From NCBI GenBank assembly GCA_026122225.1, contig JANEZZ010001845.1, positions 124,001 to 188,000 of the forward strand: 64,000 nucleotides of DNA, given 5' to 3'. Numbering within the stretch: position 1 is the first letter of the stretch; every line of letters starts with the position of its first letter. The translations under genes and the position numbers were made by a program. The notes beneath the pieces are model-generated. The model saw nothing but the letters and a program-made list of their open reading frames with translations, ran no database searches and was not told where the DNA came from. Positions 41,264 through 51,290 of this stretch are shown here, piece after piece. This DNA is from Heloderma charlesbogerti. Taxonomy: Eukaryota; Chordata; Lepidosauria; Squamata; Helodermatidae.

Positions 41264-42669
41264 TAGGGATGTACAAAAGTCACTTACGTTTTCGCAAGGG
41301 TGATTTACAATGTGGGGGAGGCGCTCCGCACCTCCCCCCAAAATCCTAACCCGGCCAGCTCCGCTCCGCGGCAACTCCGTGGAGCCACCGGGCAGGTGCA
41401 TTCGCAGGCGTCTGGAGCCTGCGTAAATGGTGGTGGCTATGGCGGCTGCCATTTGCATTCCTGTTTTTGGCCATGATAGGCTACGTAAATATTTACATAG
41501 CCTATCACAGCAAAAATACAGGGACGCAAATGGTGGCAGCTACAGCAGCCGCCATTTGCATCCCTGCAGGCTGCCCAGTGGCCGGATGTCCGGCTGTGGG
41601 TGGCCCTGGCCAGCGGCTCCATGGAAACTCTGCGGAGCGGAGCCGGCCAGAGAGAATTTCGGGGGGAGAGACGGAACGCCTCCCCCCAACCGCAAATGCC
41701 ACCCTTCGAAAAGGTAAGTGACTTTTGTATGGGGATGTACGAAAGTCACTTACCTTTTTGCAGCTTGGCTTCGCGGTGGGGGGGAGGCGCTTCACTTCTC
41801 CCCCTGAAGTTCAGGAGAGAGGGGGGAGGTGTCCCGCCTCGCCCGGCCAAAATTCAGGCCAGGGAGAAGCGCCCCGTCTCCCTGGCCGCGAAACAAAAAG
41901 TAAAAAAAAAAAAAAAAGACCCCGTGATAGGCTACGTGACGATTTACGTAGCCTATCATGGCTAGATTTCCAAAGTCAGCCGTGATAGGCTACGTAAATT
42001 GTCACGTAGCCTATCACGGGTGACTTTGGGGGAAAAAAAGTGCGTACACAAATGGCGGCACCCATGGGGCGCTGCCATTTGCGTTCCTTATTTTGGCACG
42101 TCTAGTCTACATAAAGATTTACGTAGACTACGGTGAAAATAAGGGCAACACAAAGAGCGTGCCCTTATTTTTGCCATAGTCTACGTAAATCTTTACGTAG
42201 ACTAGACGTGCCAAAATAAGGAACGCAAATGGCGGTGCCCCGTGGGCGCCGCCATTTACGTACACGCTTTTTTCTTTTTTTTCCCCAAAGTCACCCGTGA
42301 TAGGCTATGTGATGATTTACGTAGCCTATCACGGCTGACTTTGGAAATCTAGCCGTGATAGGCTACGTAAATCGTTACGTAGCCTATCACGGGTGTTTGT
42401 TTGTTTTTACTTTAGTTTTTTTTTTTTGCAATGGCGGCGGCAGCAGCTGGTCGGGAGACCGGCCGCCGCCCCCGCCCACGCCGAAACGCCGCCGAAACGC
42501 CTCCGGGACCCGCTGCCGAGAGGGACATTCGCCGAAGGTAAGTCCGGTCCCGGGGGGGGGGCCGGCGGAGAATTTCCCAAACAACTTCGGGGGGCCAAAT
42601 GCATCGGCGCTCGGCCTCCCGAAGATTTGGTGAGAAATTCTCCGCCATCCCTACTTTCGTACATCCCTA
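41264..42669. mobile_element. Palindromic hAT-type element X (483 bp without its insert)
   Basis: Element X occupies 41,264-41,729 plus 42,654-42,669. Its left end TAGGGATGTACAAAAGTCAC pairs with GTAAGTGACTTTTGTA (right arm) and, beyond the inserted element Y, CTTTCGTACATCCCTA. At its centre (about 41,472-41,511) is a hairpin, GATAGGCTACGTAAAT against ATTTACATAGCCTATC. The outer arms are GC-rich, with GGAGGCGCTCCGC against GGAACGCCTCC and TCCGCTCCGCGG against CTGCGGAGCGGAG. The whole is one palindrome. It has no coding capacity and needs an external transposase. Confidence 0.75.
41730..42653 (-). mobile_element. Multi-hairpin foldback hAT-type element Y, copy 1 (924 bp)
   Basis: The termini are TGGGGATGTACGAAAGTC and CCGCCATCCCTA. 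The 8-bp flanks CTTTTGTA (41,722-41,729) and CTTTCGTA (42,654-42,661) match at 7 of 8 and lie within element X. The inner 470 bp is a palindrome centred near 42,153 that itself contains six short hairpins, at about 41,922-41,960, 41,981-42,020, 42,103-42,130, 42,177-42,204, 42,296-42,334 and 42,353-42,392. Four use CGTGATAGGCTACGT and its complement; the central two use TAGTCTACGTAAAT. The two terminal arms are unlike each other. Copy 2 is at 56,461-57,394 in the other orientation. No protein is encoded. Confidence 0.8.
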
Positions 42670-43174
42670 ATTTGTGCACATTTTGGAAATGCATACATTT
42701 GAAATGTACACATTTTTGAAATCTATGCATGCTATGAACTGTTCTTTTCTTTTCTTTTTTCCTGCAATCACATTGCAACCTCAGAAATGTATGGACTTTG
42801 ACCACAGACTGCATCACAGTCCAGGTTTTGTCCAGAAGATGCCACATAGATAGAATCCTGATCAAAACTCAACTGAAACAAATTTATCATGCATCCCTAG
42901 ATAGATATGGTGGGTGGGTGTGAGGATAGGGGTCTTGGTAGGATGGAAAGGAGATATAGGGATGGAGAAGTTTTATGGGAGGTCATCCAGGCAAGGTTTG
43001 GCTTGGCTCAGAAATGAGATGAGCCATCCCCTGACATTTGGGGGTGGGGGTATGCCTTGGCTTGATTCTTACTTGGTCTGGGAAGGGGTATATCTTTCAC
43101 TATCTCTCGGGGATAGCTGCCTCAGCCAATGGTGCTTTGCCTAGTTTTGGGTAAACTTGCCCTGAGTGAATTCA

Positions 43175-44638
43175 TTACTTACTTGGAAAGTAGCAAATTC
43201 ATTTAGACCCATTTCAGACCCGGTTATGGGACAGAAACTGCTTTTGGTCACCTTGGTGGATGACCTACGCTGGGAACTAGACAGTGGGAGTGTTTCCCTG
43301 TTGGTTCTGCTGGACCTCTAAGCAGCTTTCGATACCATCAACCATGGTATACTTCTGGGCCACCTTGCTGGGATGGGACTTGGAGGCAATGTTTTACCGT
43401 GGCTTCATTCCTTCTTGGAGGGGCGGACCCAGAAGGTGGTGCTGGGGGACTTCTGTTCGACTCCCTGGCCATTGGCTTGTGGAGTTCCTCAGGGTTCTTT
43501 TTTGTCCCCCATGCTACTTAACATATACATGAAACCACTGGGGGAGGTTGTCTGGAGTTTGGAGGTTCAGTGTCACCAGTATGCTGATGACACCCAGCTC
43601 TACTTTTCCTTTCCATCTAATTCCAAGGAAACCAGTGTCTGTCGGCAGTAATGGACAGGATGAGGGCAAACAAATTGAAGCTTAATCCAGACAAGACAGA
43701 GGTGGTCCTGGTCAATCGAAAGGTAGATCAGGGAATAGGGATTCAGCTTGTGCTGGATGGGTTACACTCCCCCTGAAGACACAGGTTTGCAGCTTGGGTG
43801 TACTTCTGGATTCAGCCCTGAGCCTGGATGTCCAGGTTTCAGCGGTGCCCAGGAGTGCATTTGCACAGCTAAAGCTAGTGTGCCAGCTGTGCCCATTCCT
43901 TGAGATGTCTGTCTTGGCCACAGTGACACATGCCTTAGCTATATCCTGTTTGGATTACTGTAACACGCTCTATGTGGGGCTGCCTTTGAAGAGTGTTTGG
44001 AAACTTCAACTGGTTCAAAGAGCTGCTGGCAGAGTGTTGACTGGGGCTGGCTACAGGGAGCATACAACTCCCCTGCTAAAACAGCTTCACTGGCTCCCAG
44101 TCTGTTTCTGGGCACAATTCAAACTGCTGGTCATGACCTCTAAAGCCCTGTACAGCTCAGGTCCAGGCTATCTGAAAGACTGTATTCACCCCTATGAGCC
44201 TGCTCGTGCCCCAAGATCTTCAGGGGAGGCCCTTCTCACGGTCCTGCCACCATCACATGCATGCCTAGTGGGAACATGGGAGAAGGCCTTCTCGGTGGCT
44301 GCCCCAAGGCTCTGGAACTCCCTTCCCAGGGAGGCAAGAGTGGCACCCTCCTTGGTATGTTTTCACAGACAGGCAAAAACTTCTTTGTCCTGGCAGGCCT
44401 TTGGGGATAATCTGGACCTGCAAGAATATGATGGATTGATAACTATTGTTTATAGTGTTATTGGCTTTTTAAAATTCTAAACTTTTATACAATTTTATAT
44501 TGTTGATGATTTAATTATATTTTTAACTTTTGTATATTTCTATTTATATGTTTTAACTGTGTTTTTAATGTTGTAAAGCTGGCTTGAGTCCCAGTATTGG
44601 GGAAAAGGCAGGATATAAATATAATCATCATCATCCAT
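43175..44638 (+). pseudogene. L2-clade LINE ORF2 pseudogene (RT to 3' end)
   Basis: Fragments in order: VDDLRWELDSGSVSLLVLLDL followed by a stop and AAFDTINHGILL (RT motif A, with TAA replacing a residue just before AAFD), PWPLACGVPQGSFLSPMLLN (motif B), QYADDTQLYFSF (motif C), GVLLDSALSLDVQVSAV, SCLDYCNTLYVGLPLKSVWK, QLHWLPVCFWAQFKLLVMTS, KAFSVAAPRLWNSLPRE. A frame change occurs after YADD (about 43,640-43,790), and the last 228 codons (43,794-44,480) are open. The 3' UTR ends GGCAGGATATAAATATAATC plus an ATC repeat. The endonuclease is missing or unrecognisable upstream. Nonfunctional. Confidence 0.9.
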
Positions 44639-45050
44639 CTACTTTAATACGAGATCTTGTTCCATGTCAATGCATTTTTGTGCATGCACAATATCAAACT
44701 GCATCTTGGGAGCTGTAGTTTGCAATCATGTAGTGCTGCATGACATCACGAGACACCACTTTATGTGGCCCCTTTCCAATTGGTTGTTTTCATGTAGCCT
44801 GCCTGTGTGATGATGTCCTGTGATAGTTACTCATCACTGCTGATCACCAATTTGAAGAGGGACCCACAGAGTCATCCTCCTCATGGGGTCAGAAACAGTT
44901 AAGGGGACTGCTTTAAGTAAAGTTTTTATCAGGAGGTTAGGTGGTAGGTTAACTGAAAATGTGGAGAGCTGAATCTATGTACTACTTTACTGTGCATGCG
45001 CCAAAGCAATTGATTCCAAACTTAATAGCAAACACATAATACATCAACCT
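44639..45050. other. Stretch without recognisable gene or repeat
   Basis: No feature recognised. Confidence 0.4.
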
Positions 45051-45063
45051 AGTTTCACTACAA

Positions 45064-45240
45064 GTGGAAGGCAAAAGGAAGAGGGGCTGACCAAAGGCAA
45101 GATGGATGGATGATATTCTGGAGGCGACGGACTCGACCTTGGGGGAGCTGGGGGTGGCGACGGCTGACAGGAAGCTCTGGCATGGGCTGGTCCGTGAAGT
45201 CACAAAGAGTCGGAAGCGACTGAGAGAATAAACAACAAAA
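45064..45240 (+). mobile_element. 5'-truncated insertion of a second RTE lineage, 13-bp TSD
   Basis: It is flanked by AGTTTCACTACAA at 45,051-45,063 and 45,241-45,253. One frame, with a single stop, reads VEGKRKRG (stop) PKARWMDDILEATD, then TADRKLWHGLVREVTKSRKR and ends LRE plus TAA; the tail is TAAACAACAAAA. It is homologous to the BovB C-terminus (EGKRRRGRQRMRWLDSITDA, AQDRKAWRAMVHGVTKSRTR) but differs at more than half of the residues, so it is a different RTE lineage with a similar terminus. Confidence 0.85.
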
Positions 45241-45382
45241 AGTTTCACTACAAAGGTGAACATCACGAATGGACACATTTTGACCCATGAGCCAACCAAT
45301 CACAATATTCCACAGCAACGCTAGCTTTGCTTCATAGCCTCTGTTCCTCATGCAGCAGCAGTTCCTATAGTGTCCTGTCCTG

Positions 45383-45443
45383 TCCCCACCCCACCCCACC
45401 CCACCCCACCCCACCTCACCTCACCTCACCTCACCTCACCTCG
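45383..45443. repeat. Pentanucleotide repeat CCCCA then CCTCA
   Basis: About six CCCCA units change over to about six CCTCA units. The minus strand is (TGGGG)n, with enough G4 runs for a G-quadruplex. Confidence 0.9.
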
Positions 45444-45458
45444 AGGCTGGGCTGGGAT

Positions 45459-46019
45459 CTGTTGAGTCAGAAGCTGAAGATACAACAAAGGGGTAAGCCG
45501 AGCCGGATTCCACAAGCAGTCTTAGTCAGATTCAAAGTAGCAAGGTCGCCGATGGAGCCAGGTCCAGCCAGAAGTCAGGGTCCATAGATAGCTAGTAGGC
45601 TAAAGACAGACACTGTTTCCAGCAGATCCTGTAAGCTTCTACTGGGCTTTTTATCTGGAGATGACAGAGCCCCACCCAAGTCCCAGCTGCAGTCATTCAC
45701 TTTGGTTGCAGAGAATCCTCCTTGTGAGGAGGGCTCTGTATTCATGAGGAGCCCCTTTCCTCCCAACTAGACCTCTGCTATAGCTTGACACTTCGTCAAG
45801 GTTCTCTGAGTTGGGCCTGCCTCCTCTGGAACTGGTGCTCCCTGGGACTTGGGGGTGCTCAGCCTCCTTCTCTGCGGCAGATGCCCCCTTTCTCAGCCAG
45901 CTCCTCCATGGCCTCAGGTCCCTCTCATGGCATGGGCCCTGGCAGGGCCAGTGGGCATCATCCTCTGTTGATGCCTCTACGTCTTCCGCCTCCTCAGAGT
46001 CTTCTGACAGGGGCATGAC
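45459..46019 (-). mobile_element. Possible LTR of an LTR retrotransposon (561 bp)
   Basis: Read from the minus strand, it starts TGTCATGCCCCTGTCAGAAG and could end GACTCAACA. A TATA-like AGATAAAAAGCCC lies at about 45,650 and a purine-rich acidic-looking U3 frame (PLSEDSEEAEDVEAS) is reminiscent of the solo LTR at 11,587. No TSD was found (GGATC against CAGAG) and there is no internal coding region, so ends and class are uncertain. Confidence 0.4.
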
Positions 46020-46189
46020 ACAGAGCAGCAGAGTTCTCTGCACCAGGCTTTCTTGCCTCTCAGTTGGTCTAGTCTGGATCCCCGTGGGCCACTTTCCCCA
46101 CTCCTATAAGAGTTCTGAGCAGCAGCCAAGAGTTTTGAGGCTCTGCTTGGAGGATTTCAAATGGACAGTCTCACCACACTGGCTCATTG

Positions 46190-46557
46190 TAGGGATGCCA
46201 AAGGAATCTGGGTGTGGGGTGGAGCGTGATGAGTTGTTGTCAGCTTGTGCCCCACCCCCTGGCCTCAACTCATCTTCTGCCAGTTGGCCCAACTCAATCC
46301 ACAGCAAGTTGGGCCAGATAGCAGGTTTTCTGTATTTTTTTTTAAATTCACAAATAGAGATTTGTGCAAGTTATGGGTGCAGTATGAATAATTTGTACAA
46401 ATGGCCAGTGCAATTTGCACAAACCTCTATTTGTACATTAAAAAAGGAAAAAGTTCCCAAATTCCAAGGAAGACCCAATGTGAGCTGAGTAGCACATGCC
46501 GCAGAACTCTAGCAAGCCCCCGAAGGGGTGGATTTCCTAGCGATGGCCATCTCTCTA
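46190..46557. mobile_element. hAT-type MITE, 368 bp
   Basis: The left end is TAGGGATGCCAAAGG and the right end is GATGGCCATCTCTCTA. Internally CAAATAGAGATTTGTGCAAG pairs with TTGCACAAACCTCTATTTGT. It belongs with the ATTATGGCC family. The TSD is not preserved. Noncoding. Confidence 0.6.
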
Positions 46558-47125
46558 CATTTCAAAAGAATGCTCTTAAGCTCACCTTTAGAGTGCCAGC
46601 CCTGACAGGTGCATGTCCCTGGGAATCTTCACTGGAGGCAAAGAGTTCAGTATGAATCCCTCTTTGAAAAATATGCCAGTGCATTAGCTCTGTCAGAGTT
46701 GGTGTACGCACCACATGCATGCACACTCACTGATATTTGAATATGCTCTAAATAAAGGAAGGATTTCCCCTGTGTTCAGTTAGCTTGTGCATTTTTGGAA
46801 GAATTCACCGTATCTCTTTCCCTCCCACTTCCCACTTCATGGTTTTCCATGCCTGCAATATCGATGTTTAAACTAAAATGAACAAACAAGCAATGTCAGC
46901 CACCCTCGATGCTTTGCAGTGGAGGCTGAAACTCTGCAGCAAAACTCGGGGAAGGTCTCTTTTCCAAATTGCAGAGTGCTATCTACACAAAGGAAAGTGG
47001 ATCTACAGAAATTCAGCTGAATGAGAGAGGTAACGGCTTTATCCCTACAAGATACTTTGCAGCATGGCTCTTGGATGCCGGATGGTTTTGTTTTGTTTTA
47101 ACAACTCAAACAAATCCGTGATGGA
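46558..47125. other. Stretch without recognisable gene or repeat
   Basis: No feature recognised. Confidence 0.4.
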
Positions 47126-47330
47126 TAGGGATGGGTATGAGTTTGTTTCAGTTTGTTTGTTTATAAGAACTTAACAAAATGTGTAAATTTCTTCATAAAT
47201 AGGAGGGAAATAATTGGATGTGGAAAAAAGGGAAGCTGCAAGGTTGGACCATCCAGGCAGAGGGCTTTGAGTGCTGAGCTTTTAAAAGCTGGGTTTGGAT
47301 CCCTGTGTATTCAGACATGTTTGTCATGCT
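47126..47330. repeat. hAT-type MITE fragment
   Basis: TAGGGATGGGTATGAGTTTG gives a good left terminus. The body (TTTCAGTTTGTTTGTTTATA, GGAAATAATTGGATGTGG) is AT-rich. The right terminus is not identified. Confidence 0.4.
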
Positions 47331-47399
47331 GAATTAGGTTTGCTACCACCTTTTTTTTTTTTTTGCCTGACAGGCTCTTCATCTTTAATGGATACATTG

Positions 47400-47621
47400 C
47401 AGGGATGTGCCACATAGTTCTTTCCATGCTGGGAATAGCTGCACCTATTGAATTTGGCTGATGCAGAAGGATGAGAAATTTATTTCAGTTTTGATAAGGA
47501 TTTACCAGCAATCACAAATTTCTTCATATTTGGGATGGAAAGAACCTGAGTGTGTGTATATGTGTGTGTGTTCAGTCTGGATGTGGGAGAAAGCAAAACT
47601 GACAAGATTCTTCCATCGCTA
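47400..47621. repeat. hAT-type MITE, decayed
   Basis: The left end is CAGGGATGTGCCACATAGTT and the right end is CTTCCATCGCTA. ATTTCTTCATATTTGGGATG and TTTCAGTTTTGATAAGG echo the preceding copy. The TSD is not convincing. Confidence 0.4.
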
Positions 47622-47639
47622 ATGATGAAAGGATGACAA

Positions 47640-48073
47640 CTCTTCAACCGCATGCTGGGCAAGGCCTTTGTGGTGGGCTCTGGGCTTAGGCTGAAAACTT
47701 TGTTTATTTTATTACTTTATTTATTTAAAGCATTTTTATCCCAGTCTGCCCAAAAAAGACTCCCACAACAGTTTACAGTCAGTCAGTAAAATAAGACACT
47801 CCCTGTCTGCAGGCTTACAATCTAAACTGACACGGCACACAAGGAAAAGGGATGGGGAGGGAAGAGGGGGGGAAATAACATGACGTTCAGCAGGGCTGGT
47901 GGCATGGCCCTCCTTCCCCTTTCATCCTGAGGGATGGGGGAGCAGTCTAACTGGAGCAGGCCCTGATGTTCCCTAGGCCTGCTTCTGACTCCCTTGCTTC
48001 TTCTCATTCCCTGCCCTGTGGGAGGGGGGTCCAACTGGAGCAGGCCCTGATGTTTCCTCAGACTGCAGCTGTG
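47640..48073 (-). other. Mostly unidentified; possible L2-type 3' UTR piece
   Basis: CATTTTTATCCCAGTCTGCC with CAACAGTTTACAGTCAGTCA (about 47,730-47,790) looks like the start of an L2-type 3' end in minus orientation. The rest, a G-rich segment to 48,060 with ACTGGAGCAGGCCCTGATGT twice, is unassigned. Confidence 0.3.
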
Positions 48074-48599
48074 TAGGGATGGATGGATTCACCTCTGTCT
48101 AGGGATGCCATTCCCTCAGCAAGCCCCTACCTGCACCCACTCATCATGTCGCAAGAGCCCCTAGATGGCTCAACGAGTGACTGGCAAGCACTACAGGGCT
48201 ACCTGCTCCTTTCCTGAGCTGCCATGCCTACACAAAATGGCATCTCGAGTCTTTCTGGAAAACTAATGTTGCGTAGATTGCTGCCATAAAGGCGCCATCT
48301 ATGCAACATTACATGCGTAAATGGGCCATTTATGCCTGTAATGTTGTGTAGATGGCCCCTTTATAGCCACAATCTACACAACATTAGTTTTCCAGAAAAA
48401 CCCAAGATGCCATTTTGTGTAACAGTGGCAGCTCAGGGAAGGAGTGGGCAGCCAACTCCCATTCACAGACCACATGGTGCTCAGAGAATGGGTCCAGTAA
48501 GTGCTGTGCGGTCCACAAATGGGAGTCCAGGGGGGCTGAACGGGGGTGGGGGGAGTCCATCCAATTCCACCCCTGTATCAGGCACTCAGGTCATCCCTA
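48074..48599. mobile_element. hAT-type foldback MITE, 526 bp, long inverted repeat
   Basis: It begins TAGGGATGGATGG and ends GTCATCCCTA. Flanks CAGCTGTG and CTCCTGTG agree at 6 of 8. The centre (about 48,216-48,437) is an inverted repeat with arms of about 100 bp: GAGCTGCCATGCCTACACAA, AAAACTAATGTTGCGTAGAT and ATGCAACATTACATGCGTAA are each matched in reverse on the right side. Same superfamily as the 18,941 element but with different arm sequence. Noncoding. Confidence 0.75.
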
Positions 48600-48769
48600 C
48601 TCCTGTGTCCATTCCTTTAGTTTGTACATCAGTTGCAGGGGCCCAGTTTTAAGTGCTGAGGTTGTAGATATGGGCATGTTATAGGAGCTCGCTGGTATAT
48701 AGGCCAGTTCCATTGTGCTGTTCTACTTGACATGGAACCATGAAGAAAAGAAAGGAGAAGCATCTCAGT

Positions 48770-49175
48770 CCCCCAGTCCCAGAATGTAAGAAGAACCCTA
48801 CTGGATGAGACAAGAGGTCCATCTTCTCAAAAGAAAGGAGCTGTGCTATTCCCACTGCTAATGGTGTTGGAAAATTTCCCTCCCCCTGGAGAAATTCACT
48901 GAAATGGTCTCTCCCCTTGCCACAATTTATCTGCCCACCAACAGAGTGAAGAATTTCTGAAGACCACTTGAGCACACACTGTTCTAGTATACCATTTTCT
49001 TTCCCATGTGGGCAACCTTCTGGATGTGAGAGCCACAGGACATTGTTACAGGTAGTTGTATTTTCAATCCCTTTCCAAATAATCCCTAGCATGGAATTTG
49101 CTTTCTCCACAGCTGCCACATACTATGTTGATGTTTTCATTGAGCGATCCACCAGAACCCTCAAGGCTTTCAACT
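48770..49175 (-). pseudogene. CR1/L3-group LINE fragment (ORF2 C-terminal region)
   Basis: The minus strand encodes RSMKTSTYYVAAVEKANSM and LGIIWKGIENTT, matching the conserved segment after the RT of CR1/L3 elements (compare AAKKANALLGCIHRS of CR1). The flanking frame is broken. No TSD. Confidence 0.65.
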
Positions 49176-49199
49176 GAATCCTACAGGGGAGGGAGATGC

Positions 49200-50515
49200 A
49201 AAGTGGGGGGGAACAATGGATGAAGGATCATGCACCACAATGGAGAGAACAGCTCTAATAGCACCCAATAATAGTCTTCAGAAACATGTAGGAAGAAAGC
49301 CAGACCATGAAGCACATGGTCTTTGATGTCTATATACTAATGCCCAGAGTATGGGAAACAAGCAGAACAAACTTGAACTCTTAATACGGGAGGGAAATTA
49401 TGACTAGATAGGTGCAACTGAAACTTGGTGGGATGACTCCCATGACTGGAATACAGCAGTTGAAGGATATAACTTGTTCAAGAAGAACAGAAGGAACAGA
49501 AAGGGAGGTGGAATTGCACTATATGTTAAAAATACATATCTCTGCACAGAAATACAGGAAGATGAGCTTGGTAGCCCCATCGTGAGCATCTGGGTTAAAA
49601 TAAATGGAGCAAAGAATAAAAGGAACATGGTTGCTGGAATCTATGGGCCACCCAATCAAGGAGAAGATGAGGATGAAATTTTTGAAAAGCAAATTGCCAA
49701 TGTTTCAAGGAAGCAAGATGTAGTAGTAATGGGAGACAAATTCTGAAAAACATGGCCCCTCCAGGAAATTCCTGACTTGTGTGGCTGATGATAACTTCCT
49801 TCTACAGAAAGTGGAGGAAGAAACTAGAGGATCGGCTATCCTTGACTAGATCCTAACCAACAGAGATGACTTAGTGGATAAAGTAGCAGTTACAGGAACT
49901 CTGGGGGAAAGTGACCATGTTATACTTGAGTTCTTGGTTATAAAGGAAGCAAAGGCCTAGTGTAGCCAAACACGTACCCTGGATTTTAGGAAAACCAATT
50001 TTAATAGACTCAGAACAATGATAAGTAAGGTCCCATGGTGAGGACTCTAATGAAAAATGGAGTCCAAGATGGATGGGAATTTTTTTTTTTTAAGGAAATT
50101 CTCAAGGCACAATTACAAACAATTCCAACAATAAAATAAAGGTGGAAGACAACAGAAGATGGCAATGTGGCTTTACAAAAAGCTTAGAGATGACCTGAAA
50201 ACAAAAAACAAAAAGGACACATATAGGAAGTGGAAGGAAGGCCAAGCAAAAAAATAAAGAGTACGGGCAGGTAGCACAGAATTGCAGGGATGGCGTCAGG
50301 AAGGCTAAAGCTGAGAATGAGCTGAGGTTAGCGAGGGATGCTAAAAGCAACAAAAAGGCTTTCTTCAGCTACGTGCATAGTAAAAGGCAGAGGAAAGAAA
50401 TGGTGGCTCATCTATGAAATAAGGATGGCAAAATGATAACAGATGACAAAGAAAAGGCAGAGGTGCTCAATTCCTACTTTGGCTCAGTCTTCTCCCAAAG
50501 CTTGGGAGTTCTTGT
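49200..50515 (+). pseudogene. CR1-group LINE ORF2 N-terminal part: endonuclease pseudogene
   Basis: Fragments in order: TETWWDDSHDWN (endonuclease, with a stop just before it), [57 protein letters not shown] followed by a stop where the GD-N-W motif is expected. Later fragments read NKKAFFSYVHSK and DDKEKAEVLNSYFGSVFSQS, the linker leading to the RT, after which homology stops at about 50,515. Multiple stops make it dead. It probably belongs to the same family as the 3' ends at 25,595, 39,605 and 53,295. Confidence 0.85.
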
Positions 50516-51290
50516 TGGAGCACTTGCTTGGCTCCCAGAAGACCCTTTTGCCCAAGGTCTTCTCAAAAGGAAGGCTCTACTCAGGACCAAGGGTCTACTC
50601 AGGAGTAGGGGAAAGTCCCAGCTGCAGACAGTGAGGAAGCAGACCCAGCTGTAATTGCTGAACCATGAAGAGAGGTAGCTGACCGCATGTATATAAGCTG
50701 CAAGTCTCCCTCAGAGCTTTGCTGGTCTTTGAGCTTCTTCCTCTTGTGTCCTTGCTGTTCATGGACACCAGATTACCTTTCCTAAGTCACATGCACCTAT
50801 ATACCAGAGGGCTGTCCCTTCTTAAAAGGACTCTCAGTGATGTTTGTGGCTTCTCACCTGTCATGTTCACCTAGTTCCTTAGGTGATCTGGACTCAGGGG
50901 GCATCTGGGAGGGTCTCAGCTTGGGGTCCATAGGTTCTTGAGTGTCCACCTTGGACCTGGTATGTGGAACCTGGTTGTGTTCTTCAGCTGGTAGTCTGGG
51001 AGCCATGGACACAACTTGCTTATCCCCCTCCCCCTCCAAGCCTCGGTGATTGCTTGAGGCTGGGGCTGTGTCTCTCTAGTCCTGCTCATCATGTCTCCCC
51101 CTGCCAGACTGCCCACACTTGCTCTGCCTCCCTCCTTTCCCACTCCCCTCTGAGTCTGCCAGATTCATTTGCTTGCCCTGCTCTCTGCCAGCACTCTAGT
51201 TCCTCTTCTAGCCCCTCTTTGGACAGACCTCTTAGCTCAGCTCCTGGCCTGCAACTGACTCAGCTAATGAAACAATGAGGCTGACATAGC
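50516..51290 (+). other. LTR-like sequence interrupting the CR1-group LINE (tentative)
   Basis: LINE homology stops abruptly at 50,515. The following DNA has a TATA-like CATGTATATAAGCTGC at about 50,685, followed by a pyrimidine-rich leader, which resembles an LTR promoter, then a C-rich tract to about 51,250. I could not define ends or a TSD. Confidence 0.25.

Larger units (their letters stand above)
41192..42898. mobile_element. Outer element of a three-level nest: hAT-type MITE family Z
   Basis: The left part, TAGGGATGTGCAAATCAGCA to GCTTGTTCCAAC (41,192-41,263), and the right part, ATTTGTGCACATTTTGGAAA to CATGCATCCCTA (42,670-42,898), match the two ends of family Z at 13,800-14,224 and 60,527-60,998. 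About 140 bp of the family Z middle is missing at the junction with the inner insertion. The rest of the interval is elements X and Y. Noncoding. Confidence 0.75.

Noticed and set aside
41922..42392. CRISPR-like array, from regularly recurring TAGGCTACGT words
   Set aside because: The repeats alternate in orientation as hairpins, spacing is symmetrical about a centre, and the genome is eukaryotic; this is a palindromic transposon.
43175..44638. Functional L2 reverse transcriptase gene
   Set aside because: In-frame stop next to motif A, a frame change after YADD, and no recognisable endonuclease; it is a pseudogene.
45811..46488. 225-codon frame on the plus strand
   Set aside because: It spans an LTR-like block read backwards and a MITE; no known domain, and the frame changes character at the repeat boundary.
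49200..50515. Active CR1 endonuclease
   Set aside because: Stops precede TETWW and follow VVMGDKF, and the element is cut off before the RT.
50516..51290. Host gene promoter with TATA box (TATATAAG near 50,685)
   Set aside because: No downstream exon is identifiable, and the position directly at a LINE breakpoint fits a retroelement LTR better; evidence is too weak for a regulatory call.
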